Positions 16,605-27,108 of a DNA stretch of 57,812 nucleotides are shown here, in pieces; position 1 is the first letter of the stretch, and each line of letters opens with the position of its first letter. The notes under the pieces were generated by a model. The model saw only the letters and a program-made list of their open reading frames with translations, ran no database searches and was not told where the DNA came from. The stretch covers positions 1-57,812 of the forward strand of contig NZ_BAUT01000021.1 in NCBI RefSeq assembly GCF_000513095.1, read 5' to 3'. A program made the position numbers and the translations under genes. Source of the stretch: Halalkalibacter wakoensis JCM 9140 (GTDB lineage Bacteria > Bacillota > Bacilli > Bacillales > Bacillaceae_D).

Positions 16605-19151
16605 ATGGCTAAAAAGTATAGGTTTGGTATTATTGGAAATTTTCGAGTTCTGAAATTGATAAATAGAAGTTTGAAGTTCCTAAAAAAAAAATGTCCACCT
16701 AGTATAAAACAATTTATTAAAGGAGCTCTTAGTCAAAAGCAAATAGATTTTGTTCAACGATTACTAAATTCGAAGAAAGGTTCCTATTATTACATTGAGG
16801 GAATCCGGAAAAAATTGTTGAATTTAGGTTTCAGTAAACGTGCTAAAGAGGATTTAGAATTGATTGTAAAAGAAGAATCTAATATAAAAATGAAGTCTAT
16901 TGCCTCTTGGGAATTACTGCTTTGGCACGCTAATCAATATAATAAGGACTCTGCAAGAGAAAGTTTAAAGTTATTAGCAGAAGTCGTAAAAGACGAAAAA
17001 GATTCAATAAAACTAAGACAAGCAGTAATAATGGAAGCAGAAAATTTAGAAATAACAGGGGATATAGGTAATGCTAAAAAGGCGATTATTAATGCTTTGG
17101 ATGTAGATAGTGATTCAGATTTGTTTTTAGCTTTGAGCAATCTTGAATCAACAGTAGATAAAAAAATTAGTTTAATTAATAAAGCCCTTCCAAATATTAA
17201 AAATAAGGTGAGTTTTTCTGAAAAAAAAAATTCGACTTTATATGATTGTCTTTTTTCAGATTATGAAAAGCAACTCGTACAGACTGAGACTAATATAAAT
17301 ACAAAAGTAACTGTTATTATCCCAGTATTTAACGCGGAAAAGGTAATTAAAACTGCACTTGACTCCGTATTGACTCAGACATGGACTAACTTAGAAGTGT
17401 TGGTTGTTGATGACTGTAGTAGTGATAAAACTGTCGATATTGTTGAAATGTATGAAGAGAATGACGATAGAGTAAAGTTAATTAAAGCCGGAGTAAACCA
17501 AGGCCCATATGTTGCAAGAAATATGGCATTAAAAGAAGCTACCGGAGAATTTGTAACTTGTCATGATGCAGATGATTGGTCTCATTCAGAGAAGATTGAA
17601 CGGCAAGTTGTACACTTGCAGAAGAATAGAAGTGTAATAGGGAATTTATCTGAACAAGCCCGGGCAACGGAAGATTTGAAGTTTTACCGTAGGGGCAAGC
17701 TAGGTTCATATATTTTTAGTAATATGTCTTCCTTTATGTTTAGGCGTAAAAAGGTTATGGAGGCTGTAGGTTTCTGGGATTCTGTTCGGTTTGGTGCTGA
17801 CTCTGAATTTATTAGGAGGACAAAAGTAATCTTTGGTGAAGACTCTGTAGCCTATCTTTCAACTGGACCACTTTCTTTTCAAAGACAGACAACTTCCTCT
17901 CTAACAGGAAGCTCTGCTTTTGGTTATCACGGTTTTTTCATGGGAGCTAGAAAGGAATACTTTGAAGCTTTTAGTGAGTACCACTCGTTAGGGAAAGAAC
18001 TCCGCTATGATTTCCCAATGGTTAAGAGGCCTTTTGCAGTACCAGAACCTATGTGGCCTAAAAGAGATCCAAAACAGTTAGGAACACGATATTTCGATAT
18101 AATTATTGTTTCAGATTTTCGATTGGATGGAGGCTCTAATATATCTAACTTAGAGGAAATCAAAGCACACAGAAACATGGGTTTAAAGACTGGCTTAATA
18201 CAAATGTCGAGGTATGATTATAATCCACGAAAGAAAACCAACCCTAAAATACGCCAATTAATAGATGGAAATATGGTACAGATGATTGTTTTTGGCGAAA
18301 ACGTTACATGTGATTTATTAATTGTTAGGTATCCGCCAATTCTGCAAGAATGGCAAGATTATATTCCAAAAGTTGATGCGAAGAATATACGTGTGATTAT
18401 TAACCAAACACCAAGAAGTGATTATGGACCAGATGGTGTTCAACGTTTTGACATCAGACAGAGTCATGAGAATTTAAGAAAGTATTTTTTGAAAGAGGCA
18501 ATTTGGCATCCAATTGGTCCATTAGTTCGGGAAGCCTTATATAATTACCATAGTAAGGATTTGTCGGTTATTAAGCTAGCAACTGAAGACTGGACCAATA
18601 TTATAGATGTGAATGAGTGGAGAGTGGAAAAAAAATTTTCACAAGGTGGGAAACCTAAAATTGGGAGAGTATCTAGAGATAACAGTATGAAGTGGCCAGA
18701 TAATGTTGAGCAATTACTATCTATTTACCCTGATTCAAAAGAGTTTGATGTATATATACTTGGTGGAGCTAACACGCCAAGAAGTATACTAGGGAGGTTG
18801 CCTAGTAATTGGAAGGTTTATGAATTTGGAGAGATAGAACCTAAAGAATTTTTGTCTCGAATAGATGTATTTGTTTATTATACACATCAGGATTGGGTTG
18901 AGTCTTTTGGTCGTGTAATTATTGAAGCAATGGCGGTGGGTGTCCCTGTAATTTTACCATATGAATATCAGAGTTTATTTAAAGGTGCTGCAATCTATGC
19001 AGAGCCACACGAAGTGAAAGAAAAGATTCAACAGTTATTAGTAGATAAGACCTTTTATGATAACCAAGTTAATTTTGCGTGGAAATTTGTTGAAGAGAAT
19101 TTCGGGTATACGAACCATGAGTTTAGGATAAGCAAATTTTTAAGCAAATAA
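16605..19151 (+). CDS. Bifunctional glycosyltransferase (GT2 plus GT-B domain)
   Basis: 848 aa. An N-terminal helical region (about 60-210) with a LNLGFSKRAKEDL stretch is followed by a GT2 domain at about 233-430: VTVIIPVFNAEKV, VDDCSSD and the metal-binding CHDADDW. The C-terminal half (about 475-848) is GT-B-like: FDIIIVSDFRLDGGSN, then SFGRVIIEAMAVGVPVILP, the nucleotide-sugar site of GT1/GT4 enzymes. It should add two sugars to a surface glycan on the cytoplasmic face. The start is the ATG at 16605 after AAAGGTGG; an ATG at 16601 runs straight into a stop. A close paralogue lies at 19535-22231. Sugar specificity cannot be read from sequence; rhamnose is a reasonable guess given rfbACBD. 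Confidence 0.85.
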   Translation: MAKKYRFGIIGNFRVLKLINRSLKFLKKKCPPSIKQFIKGALSQKQIDFVQRLLNSKKGSYYYIEGIRKKLLNLGFSKRAKEDLELIVKEESNIKMKSIASWELLLWHANQYNKDSARESLKLLAEVVKDEKDSIKLRQAVIMEAENLEITGDIGNAKKAIINALDVDSDSDLFLALSNLESTVDKKISLINKALPNIKNKVSFSEKKNSTLYDCLFSDYEKQLVQTETNINTKVTVIIPVFNAEKVIKTALDSVLTQTWTNLEVLVVDDCSSDKTVDIVEMYEENDDRVKLIKAGVNQGPYVARNMALKEATGEFVTCHDADDWSHSEKIERQVVHLQKNRSVIGNLSEQARATEDLKFYRRGKLGSYIFSNMSSFMFRRKKVMEAVGFWDSVRFGADSEFIRRTKVIFGEDSVAYLSTGPLSFQRQTTSSLTGSSAFGYHGFFMGARKEYFEAFSEYHSLGKELRYDFPMVKRPFAVPEPMWPKRDPKQLGTRYFDIIIVSDFRLDGGSNISNLEEIKAHRNMGLKTGLIQMSRYDYNPRKKTNPKIRQLIDGNMVQMIVFGENVTCDLLIVRYPPILQEWQDYIPKVDAKNIRVIINQTPRSDYGPDGVQRFDIRQSHENLRKYFLKEAIWHPIGPLVREALYNYHSKDLSVIKLATEDWTNIIDVNEWRVEKKFSQGGKPKIGRVSRDNSMKWPDNVEQLLSIYPDSKEFDVYILGGANTPRSILGRLPSNWKVYEFGEIEPKEFLSRIDVFVYYTHQDWVESFGRVIIEAMAVGVPVILPYEYQSLFKGAAIYAEPHEVKEKIQQLLVDKTFYDNQVNFAWKFVEENFGYTNHEFRISKFLSK

Positions 19152-19170
19152 AAAGGATGAGTTTGAAAAT

Positions 19171-19512
19171 ATGGATATTTCTTTAATAAAACAAAAGGAT
19201 GCAGATGAGGTTGCAGATTTGTCAGAATCTATTCGAGAAAGGTATTTAAAAGACCAAATCATTTTAACTGAAGAAAAATTAATATACTTTAAAAATGAAC
19301 TGAATATTAAAATGAAAAGAAATTATGACTATAGAATGGAATTGGAAGAGTTAAAGCGAGAAAGTCAGAAGTTAGGTATTGAGGTGAAAAAAGTTGAGAA
19401 AGAAAGAGCCTATGCTAAAAAAAAATTCAAGGAAATTAGTGAGAGTCGTTCTTGGCGATTTACCTTCTTTGTTCGGAAAATGTTAGACTTTTCAAAAAAA
19501 CCTAACATGTAA
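19171..19512 (+). CDS. Small coiled-coil protein with SRSWRFT motif
   Basis: 113 aa, almost entirely predicted coiled coil (about 25-85), highly charged, ending in ISESRSWRFTFFVRKML. Coiled coils that end in an SxSWR motif commonly sit at the ends of multidomain glycosyltransferases, and a similar segment (IEHSRIWQYS) opens the next gene. Here it stands alone without a catalytic domain. AAAGGATG precedes the ATG by about 11 nt. It may be a scaffold for the glycosyltransferases or a detached domain. The function is unknown. Confidence 0.6.
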   Translation: MDISLIKQKDADEVADLSESIRERYLKDQIILTEEKLIYFKNELNIKMKRNYDYRMELEELKRESQKLGIEVKKVEKERAYAKKKFKEISESRSWRFTFFVRKMLDFSKKPNM

Positions 19513-19534
19513 TAAATTGAAGGAGCTTTGTAAT

Positions 19535-22231
19535 ATGAAAAATGTCTTAGAAAAGAAAGATTTACTATTATCTGAAAAAGTCAAGTTAACAAATCAAGTT
19601 TATAGAGTGCAGGAACAGTTGAATATTGAAGAAGAAAATCGAAAGATTCTTAAAAAAACAAATTAGTGATTTAGAAGTAGAATTACTAAATATGCGCGGG
19701 CAGATAAAAGTTCTACAAGCTGAAAAAAATAAGTATAGAAATAGCTTTCGAACTATTGAACACAGTAGAATTTGGCAATACAGTAAAAGCATTCGGGATA
19801 TTAGCTTAGTGATAAAACGAGTACTAGGTATAAAAAATCATTCACCTCGTAGAAATGAGTATAAAAAATCATCAGTTTCTTTAAAACAGTCAAATATTGA
19901 AATATCGGATGAAAAAAAAAGTAAAAAATGCTAAGGGAAAAGTAAAACAAATTAAACGTAAATTGCTTAATTTAGGTTTTGAAGAACGGGCTTATAAAGA
20001 TTTGATAGAGATGTTAAGTGATACCAAAGATGTTCACTTAAAGAAATTTGCTGCTTGGGAATTAGCGTTATGGCATGGGAATAAATATACAAAGGAAGAT
20101 GCAAAAAAATGTTTAGAGTTCTTGTCGGTAGTTATAAAAGAAGAGACTGATAGTAGCACCATCCGAAAAGCGAAAATTTTAGTAGCAGAATGCCAAGAGA
20201 TATTAGGGCAGAATATTATAGCTAAAAAAGAACTAGAAAGATTATTAACTGAAGAAACTCATCCTGATCTATTGATTGGGAAAGGCAAATAATGAGTCAA
20301 ATTATATAGATAAAATTAGGATGATAAATGAGGTTTATAAATTTTACAAGCTATTAGAACTTGATATTGCCAATATGAATAAAGAACTTTCTTTAGAAAA
20401 CATTAAAATTATTAAAGATGAAGGAAAAGTCGAAACTGAACATTACGCTAAAGTAACAGTCATTATGCCGATTTATAATTCAGAAAACTATATTGAAACA
20501 GCCATAAGGTCTGTCTTATCCCAGAGTTGGCATAACTTAGAGGTTATTATTGTGGATGATTGTAGTACTGATAATACATTTAAGGTAGTAGAAAGCTTTT
20601 TGATTAAAGACTCAAGAGTAAAACTCTTACAAACTAAAGTTAATAGCGGTCCATATGTTGCTCGAAACCTAGCTCTTGACGTTGCAACTGGAGATTTCAT
20701 AACGTGCCATGATGCTGATGATTGGTCCCATCCTCAAAAAATTGAAAAGCAAGTTTTACATTTAGTCAACAACCCTAATATAATGGGTAATACTTCACAG
20801 CAAGTTCGAGCGAGTACAGAGTTGAAGTTCCATCGTAGAGGGAAACCTGGTGTATATATATTTGATAATATGTCATCTTTAATGTTTCGTAGAAAAGATG
20901 TCCTTGAACAATTGGGTTATTGGGACAGTGTTCGTTTTATGGCTGACGGGGAATTTATACGCCGCTTCAAAAAAAAATTTGGGGAACTATCGATTAAGAA
21001 TTTAAAAACTGGTCCTCTATCTTTTCAAAGACAAACTAGTACTTCTTTGACGGGTAATAAGGTCTTTGGATTTCATGGAAACCTAATTGGTGCGAGATTG
21101 GAATATTTCGAGAGTTCTAATTACTTTCATTCCAAAACTGATTCATTACGCTATGAGTTCCCGCAAAAGCTTAGGCCCTTTGCGGTACCAGAACCTTTAA
21201 TTAAGAATAAGAAACATGATTCAATAGAACGTAGACATTTTGATATCATTTTAGTTTCTGATTTTAGACTTCATGGTGGATCTAATATGTCAAATGTTGA
21301 AGAGATTATTGCTCAAAAACAATTAGGTATTAAGGTTGGGCTAATTCAAATGAATCGATATGACCTTGATCCAAAAAGAAGCTTCGATTCCAAAGTTCGG
21401 AATCTTGTTGATGGTGACCAAGTTCAAGTTATTGTGTTCGGAGAATACGTCTCTTGTGACTTATTAATTGTAAGATATCCTCCTATTTTGCAAGAAAGGC
21501 AACGGTTTATCCCAGATGTAAAAGCTAATAATATTAGAGTTATCATAAATCAACCACCACAAAGTGATTATGGTCCTAACGCTGTGATTAGATATGATAT
21601 CAAAAGAGCGAACCACTATTTGCAAGAATGTTTTGGAAAAGGAGCAATTTGGTGTCCTATTGGACCATTAGTTAGAGATGTTCTTTACGAATATCATAGA
21701 GAAGAATTAAAAGAAATTAATTTATCTAAAGAAAACTGGTCTAACATAATAGACGTAGATAAATGGGAAAGAAAATCACGACCTATTAATAGTTCAAAAA
21801 AGATAATTGGTAGGCACTCTAGGGATAATGAGGTTAAATGGCCTGAGAATCCAGCCGAATTACTAGGCACATATCCTGATTCAGAGGATTATGAAGTCCA
21901 CATTTTAGGTGGGGGTGAAACACCTAAAAAAGTATTAGGCTATTTGCCTGATAATTGGAATGTTTCCGATTTTGGTGCAATACATCCAAAAAAGTTCCTC
22001 GAAAAATTAGATGTTTTCGTTTATTATACTCATTCGGATTGGGTAGAATCTTTTGGTAGAGTGATTATAGAAGCGATGGCTGTTGGAGTACCAGTTATTC
22101 TCCCCCATAGTTATCGTAAACTATTTGAAGAAGCAGCAATTTACGCTGAACCATTTGAAGTGAAATATTATTTAGAAAAGCTGTTGAATAATGAAAATTT
22201 CTATAATGAAAAAGTTTTAGAAGACTCGTAA
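19535..22231 (+). pseudogene. Coiled-coil bifunctional glycosyltransferase, several frameshifts
   Basis: Starts at the ATG at 19535 (AGGAG 9 nt before). A coiled coil (to about 19760) leads to the same helical region, GT2 (VTVIMPIYNSENY, CHDADDW) and GT-B (SFGRVIIEAMAVGVPVILP) domains as the paralogue at 16605. Frames change at the A-run 19652-19658, the A-run 19912-19920, GG at 20284-20285, and near 22228. The first three fit a one-base gain; correcting each restores the alignment with the paralogue (for example LLIGKANNESNYIDK). The longest intact piece is 20276-22231. After the last shift the frame continues as KYVEKHFGYT into the ATP-grasp region, so the original product was probably a single chain of about 1290 aa. 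Broken by mutation or by sequencing error. Confidence 0.7.
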
Positions 22232-22259
22232 GTACGTAGAAAAGCACTTTGGTTATACA

Positions 22260-23405
22260 ATGCACGCTAGAAGAATTCAAAAATTCATTGATAGGAAGCT
22301 CCAGCTCCCAAATAAAGAAAAAAATAGGGAAGGTCTTATAAGTAACTTAAAAAGAGCTGAAAAGTCGGGGAACATGATTGGTTATGTAGAAAAAATTATT
22401 GAAGAGAAGAAATGTTTTGAGAGAAGCTATTCTGAAGCTCTTATACTTGCCGCAAAGAAAATTAAAAAGAGTGAAATAAGAAATGAAATACATCAGAAAA
22501 TAATAAGCTCTTTAAAAGTAGGAGAGTTGCCAGAATTTCTAGTAAAGTCTTCTGGTAAAGGAGATAAATTATCTTTAAGATCAATATCATCTTTTAGAGC
22601 TAGTTTGAGTATGCGTTCTAGGAAAAGACAGTTAAGTACAATTTTACCAGAATGGATTCTTGATGATAAAGTGAGGTCTTATGCATTTGTGGATAAACTT
22701 GGTATCGATAGACCTTTGATATTTAATAGTCATATCAAATTTAGTGAAATTGATAAGGGTGAAAAAATTGTTATAAAGCCTGTAAGTGGAGCAGGTTCTC
22801 GTGGTGTTTATCTTGTTGAGAATTCCGATAATATATTGGATGTTAGAAATTCAAAATTATTAGGTGGTTGGAAATCACTGGAATTTTCTATACGGAATGA
22901 TTTAAAAAATGGATTGGTAAAAAATGATGATTGGATTGTTGAGGAGTTAATCTATAACGAAAATAGCTTAGAGAAACCATCTAGAGATATTAAATTTTAT
23001 TGTTTTTATGGTAAAGTTGCACTAATTCTCGAAGTAAGAAGGTATCCTAGTAAAGGGTATTGTTGGTGGTCTGCTTCAGGAGAATTAGTAAATACAGGTA
23101 AGTATGACGATAAGGTCATTCAAGGAGATGGAGTATCTAAAAAAGAAATTGATTTAGCTGCTGCTATGAGTTCTGAAATACCAGCGCCATTTGTTAGATT
23201 AGATTTTCATAAGTCTTCGGAAAGGCTGGTCTTTGGCGAATTTACTCCTAGACCTGGAAATTACGAGAAATTTGATGAAAAAACTGATCAATTACTAGGT
23301 GATTACTTTTTGGAAGCTGAAGGGAGGTTAATGGACGACTTGATCGGTGGGAAAAAATTTGAGTATTTTAATCAGTTTTTAAATGAGATTGATATTAATA
23401 GTTAA
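22260..23405 (+). CDS. ATP-grasp (TupA-like) region, probably C-terminal part of the upstream glycosyltransferase
   Basis: The frame is open from about 22229, before the first ATG at 22260, and its upstream residues (KHFGYTMHARRIQKFI) match the end of the paralogous glycosyltransferase. It is therefore likely the tail of a fusion. The last ~280 residues are ATP-grasp: KPVSGAGSRGVYLV (ATP loop), DIKFYCFYGKVALILEV, then FVRLDFH and FGEFTPRPGNYEKF (metal and ATP ligands). This resembles the TupA family of teichuronopeptide synthesis in alkaliphilic bacilli, which join carboxylates to amines. An amino acid or amide added to the glycan is the natural guess. The assignment to TupA is from motif pattern only. 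Confidence 0.65.
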   Translation: MHARRIQKFIDRKLQLPNKEKNREGLISNLKRAEKSGNMIGYVEKIIEEKKCFERSYSEALILAAKKIKKSEIRNEIHQKIISSLKVGELPEFLVKSSGKGDKLSLRSISSFRASLSMRSRKRQLSTILPEWILDDKVRSYAFVDKLGIDRPLIFNSHIKFSEIDKGEKIVIKPVSGAGSRGVYLVENSDNILDVRNSKLLGGWKSLEFSIRNDLKNGLVKNDDWIVEELIYNENSLEKPSRDIKFYCFYGKVALILEVRRYPSKGYCWWSASGELVNTGKYDDKVIQGDGVSKKEIDLAAAMSSEIPAPFVRLDFHKSSERLVFGEFTPRPGNYEKFDEKTDQLLGDYFLEAEGRLMDDLIGGKKFEYFNQFLNEIDINS

Positions 23406-23469
23406 AGTTAGGTTAATAAAAAAAGAATTATTAATTTAAGAAATGAATGAATTTCTTAATGTAAACCCT

Positions 23470-24990
23470 TAGTCTCGTAAGGCTTTCAATACAAGAAAAA
23501 GGGAGTACCTCCCCAAAAGTCGAATTAGTAAGTTACTACACAAAAAACTAACGACTGGAGGAAGACTCCCTTATGACTATTATACGACAAGGAAGCCTAT
23601 TTGACCTGCAAGATTTATACGATTTAGAACCTACCCACCGTTTTGAAACGGTGTTTCAACGATTAGATTGACCCAATTCTATTTATTATTTCAAAAAAGC
23701 CCTTTATGGTGCGCCTGTTCAACTTAATTATGCAGCCATGATCTACGCTTTTGCGGCTAGAATTCTTGAAGGAATTCCTACGATTAAAGATCTTATTAGT
23801 AGTTTTAAGAACGACTATATGTTTCGTTTAGATTATGAATTCCTTCTTTCTGATGCGATTCCATCTGAAGCCTCTTATTCGAGAATACTTACTAATTAGC
23901 TAAATTCGATGTTCTTGAACGTATTAAAGAAACTCAAATCCATTAAGCAATTCTAGAAGGGTTTATCATAGATGGATGATACGGCTGCCCTTGATACGAC
24001 TCACATCGAAGCACGGGACCAAGACCTGTAAAAGAAGAAAAGCCTAAATCAGAGCTAAAGAAACGTGGACGTAAGCCTAAAGAAGAACAAGAGAAATAGC
24101 TTCAAGAAAAAGTTGAACGTGAAGCTGCTCTACCACTATTCGAGAAAAAGATAGAAGCTTAATTTGATGCATCTTTAGATGAATTACGGTCAGCTGTCCC
24201 TCTTGATCGTAATTGGTGAGCCAAGAAAAACAGTGAAGGAAAGAACGTATTTTGGTTTGGTCATAAATGGCATTTTGCAGTTGAACCAAAAGTCAGTATA
24301 TTCTTCAAACGCTCTTTTTATCGGGAAACCCAAATGGTGGAAAAACTGCAATCCCTTTATTGAAAGGCGTTCATGAGCGACTCTCTGCGCTTCTGGTTTC
24401 ATTCAGTACTCTTGATGCAGGGTATGATTATCCAGCTATTTACGAACAAATTCATCGAATGGGTGCCCAGTTTATCATTGCTTACAATAAGAAAAATGAG
24501 TCAGCCTTAGAAGGGTTTGCTCAACATTTTGCGCTAAGTTGTGCGCGAGAATATTCGTGTCGATATGACAGTTACGACTCTAAGTATAAGACGTTAAAAT
24601 ACACGAGTCCAAAAGAGTGTAAAGATTGACCGTTAGCTTCGGCAACGTTGTGTCAAAAAGTCTATAAAGTTAAAATAACAACTGATTTACGTCGATATAC
24701 AGCGCCAGCCAGTGGCTCGAAAAGCGTGGAAAACCATCTATAAATAACGTGCTGTTGAACGCGTCGTGCTTATCTTAAAGAGTTCTTCCAGTTAAATAAT
24801 GTTCGTTATCGAACTGGGAAGCGAGCAAAAGTTCATTTTGATTTAACACAATTGGTTATAACAGAGCAAAACTCGCGTGTGACCGTATAGCTAAGCCCTT
24901 ATCTAAAAAAGAGGTTATTCAAGCTGTTTAATTTTCATTTTTAAAAATGAGACTATGAAAATTAAGGTCTTTGTATTGTTCTTTAGACAG
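23470..24990 (+). mobile_element. Degenerate IS1182-family insertion sequence
   Basis: A decayed transposase is flanked by non-coding ends. CAATACAA near the left end reappears inverted near the right end (TTGTATTG at about 24972), which may be part of the terminal repeats; exact ends and target duplication could not be fixed. It splits the glycan cluster between the ATP-grasp region and the TuaH-like gene. The many disrupted codons indicate an old insertion. Confidence 0.65.
23573..24931 (+). pseudogene. IS1182-family transposase remnant
   Basis: The N-terminus MTIIRQGSLFDLQDLYDLEP is characteristic of IS1182-type transposases of Bacillaceae. A TGA stops it after 32 codons. Later pieces are still readable in shifting frames: LYGAPVQLNYAAMIYAFAAR, SDAIPSEASYSR, DTTHIEARDQ (with the first catalytic Asp), and an end matching SKKEVIQAV. 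Several in-frame stops and frameshifts make it certainly inactive. Unlike the other broken genes in this window, it has many lesions, as expected of true decay. Confidence 0.8.
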
Positions 24991-25030
24991 GCTTTATGAA
25001 ATTAACTCAAATAGGAGTGTTTTGGGAAAA

Positions 25031-26173
25031 ATGTTCAAAACTATTCATGTGATTGTAGCTCCTTCTAGTTATCTAGAAGATCCTTTAAAATATCGTCGAC
25101 ATCGTTTGGCTGAGTATTTATTATCTCAAGATACTGCACAGGAAATTATTTGGATCTCCCCTGAAACACATTCTTTCTTTAATTCTAATTTAAACATACT
25201 AAAAGAAATAAAATTAAATTGCGATATTTTACAAATAAAAATCGGAGACTATAAAAGTTTAGTAAGAAACATTGAGTGGTTTCAAAATTCTTTAATCCAT
25301 TTTATTCATGAAAAACATGAAGAGCAAGTAAATTATTATTTGTGGTATACTTATCCTGCTTTTTCCGCACTTTCACAACTTAAGATATGGAAATCAGTTA
25401 TTTATGATTGTAGTGATATGTGGGTAGAAGCTGAAAAAACGAATCATTTTCTTCAAAATTTTATAAAACGTCAATTAATAAGGAGAACAGAGAGAAGAAT
25501 TGTTAGTTCGGCTAACTATTGCTTTGCGTCTTCCTTAACTTTACAGAACCGACTCCTATATAAACGTATTAGTACTACACTTATTGAGAATGGAGTGGAT
25601 TATTCAAAATTCCAAGTAGTCGATAAGATAGATATAAATTTCAATAAGAAACCGACCCTAGGTTTTGTCGGAGGTCTTAAACCTTGGAAAATTGATTTTG
25701 ATTTGCTAGTAAAGGTATTTAAAGTGAAACATGATTGGCAATTGGTACTCGTTGGTTCGACTTACGGACAGATGGGACAAGCTTATCAAAAATTGCAAAA
25801 GTTGGATAACGTAAAAATAATTCCTACTGTCCCCTATGATGAAATTCCGAGTATGGTAGCAACATTCGACATCGGTATTCTTCCTTATATAGAAAATAAT
25901 TACAATGAAGGGGTTTTCCCTCTCAAGTTTTTCGAATATTTGGCAGGGGGGCTACCAATTGTCGGATGTGGTCTTCCTTCAACCAATAACTATATAGAAG
26001 ATGGCGTTTACGAACATGTTAAAAGTGAAACTGAGTTATTTATAGCGGCTTGCGAAAGAGCTTTGAATAGTAAAAGTGAAGAAAATAAGTCAAGACGATT
26101 AGCATTAGCAAAACAAGCTGATTGGGTAAAGAAATTCGAAAAAATGTGGGGAATAGTTAATGGTTCGAAGTAG
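25031..26173 (+). CDS. Glycosyltransferase, TuaH-like
   Basis: 380 aa from the ATG at 25031; AGGAG at 25012-25016 lies 14 nt upstream and an upstream TTG at 24971 has no better site and falls within the insertion-sequence end. The start, KTIHVIVAPSSYLEDPLKYR followed by RHRLAEYLL, resembles TuaH of teichuronic acid synthesis as I recall it. A GT-B fold is suggested by GFVGGLKPWKID and by FPLKFFEYLAGGLPIVG near residue 310, the donor-sugar site. It should transfer a sugar to the lipid-linked glycan. It is followed closely by a GT2 gene, as in tua loci. Sugar specificity is unknown. Confidence 0.75.
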   Translation: MFKTIHVIVAPSSYLEDPLKYRRHRLAEYLLSQDTAQEIIWISPETHSFFNSNLNILKEIKLNCDILQIKIGDYKSLVRNIEWFQNSLIHFIHEKHEEQVNYYLWYTYPAFSALSQLKIWKSVIYDCSDMWVEAEKTNHFLQNFIKRQLIRRTERRIVSSANYCFASSLTLQNRLLYKRISTTLIENGVDYSKFQVVDKIDINFNKKPTLGFVGGLKPWKIDFDLLVKVFKVKHDWQLVLVGSTYGQMGQAYQKLQKLDNVKIIPTVPYDEIPSMVATFDIGILPYIENNYNEGVFPLKFFEYLAGGLPIVGCGLPSTNNYIEDGVYEHVKSETELFIAACERALNSKSEENKSRRLALAKQADWVKKFEKMWGIVNGSK

Positions 26174-26184
26174 GTGCGCTGAAA

Positions 26185-27096
26185 ATGAAACAAACTGAAT
26201 CATTATTTATTAGCATTATTATGCCTGTCTATAACCGACAAGATACCGTGGAAGATGCAGTTCAAAGTATACTAAAACAAACCTACTCAAACTTTGAACT
26301 GATTATTATTGATGATTGTTCCATAGATCATACGCTTCAAGTAGTTCAGGAAATAGAGGATCAAAGAATCCGTTGTCTTACTCATAAACAGAATTTAGGA
26401 GCTGCCGCAGCCCGAAATACAGGGATTAAAGAAGCGAAAGCGGAGTGGATTGCTTTTCAAGATAGTGATGATAATTGGGCACCTGATAAATTAGAAAAGC
26501 AAGTTAAAGCAGCTATGAATAGCCAAAGTTCTTCTTTAATCTATACTAGTTTTATTCGTCATAAGGATGGAATAGAAGAATATATACCAGGGGAAGATGG
26601 CCGACAGAAGCAAGGCTATATTCATAAAGAGTTACTCCTCGGGAATTTTATATCAACACAGACCGTTCTTGTTCACAGAAACTGTTTAGAAAGTGAAGGT
26701 TTCTTTGCAGAAGATATGCCACGTTTTCAAGACTGGGAACTTTGGTTACGGTTATCAACAAAATACCCTTTTATTTGGATTGATGAACCCCTTGTGGACG
26801 TTTTTTATACAGAGGGGAGCATCTCTTCAAATCAAGGGAAAATCGTTATTGCTTACGAGAAAATTTGGGAGAAGCATAAACAATTATTTATGGATGCGGG
26901 CCTTGAATATGTTTCTTCCTTTCTTTTTTCGTATGGTCATAACCTATGTTTAGCTGGCAAAGTTAAAAAAGGTAGAACCATTTTTAAACAAGCAATAAAA
27001 AAATATAAAAAGTCATCTAAACTATTGTTTGCCTATATGTGTACGTTTCTAGGGAACAATTTTTATAAAATGGTCTATTCATATTATAAACGTTGA
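26185..27096 (+). CDS. Family 2 glycosyltransferase
   Basis: 303 aa. The GT2 domain (about 8-220) shows ISIIMPVYNRQDTV, IIDDCSID and the metal-binding FQDSDDNW. A helical C-terminal tail follows. It starts 11 nt after the TuaH-like gene and 12 nt precede rfbA, so it belongs to the same operon. TuaG of teichuronic acid synthesis is a similar enzyme, but specificity cannot be read from the sequence. Confidence 0.82.
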   Translation: MKQTESLFISIIMPVYNRQDTVEDAVQSILKQTYSNFELIIIDDCSIDHTLQVVQEIEDQRIRCLTHKQNLGAAAARNTGIKEAKAEWIAFQDSDDNWAPDKLEKQVKAAMNSQSSSLIYTSFIRHKDGIEEYIPGEDGRQKQGYIHKELLLGNFISTQTVLVHRNCLESEGFFAEDMPRFQDWELWLRLSTKYPFIWIDEPLVDVFYTEGSISSNQGKIVIAYEKIWEKHKQLFMDAGLEYVSSFLFSYGHNLCLAGKVKKGRTIFKQAIKKYKKSSKLLFAYMCTFLGNNFYKMVYSYYKR

Positions 27097-27108
27097 TAGG
27101 AGTAAGTT

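Noticed and set aside
24179-24629. Short frames inside the insertion sequence as independent genes
   Set aside because: They are fragments of the degenerate IS1182 transposase or shadows of it.
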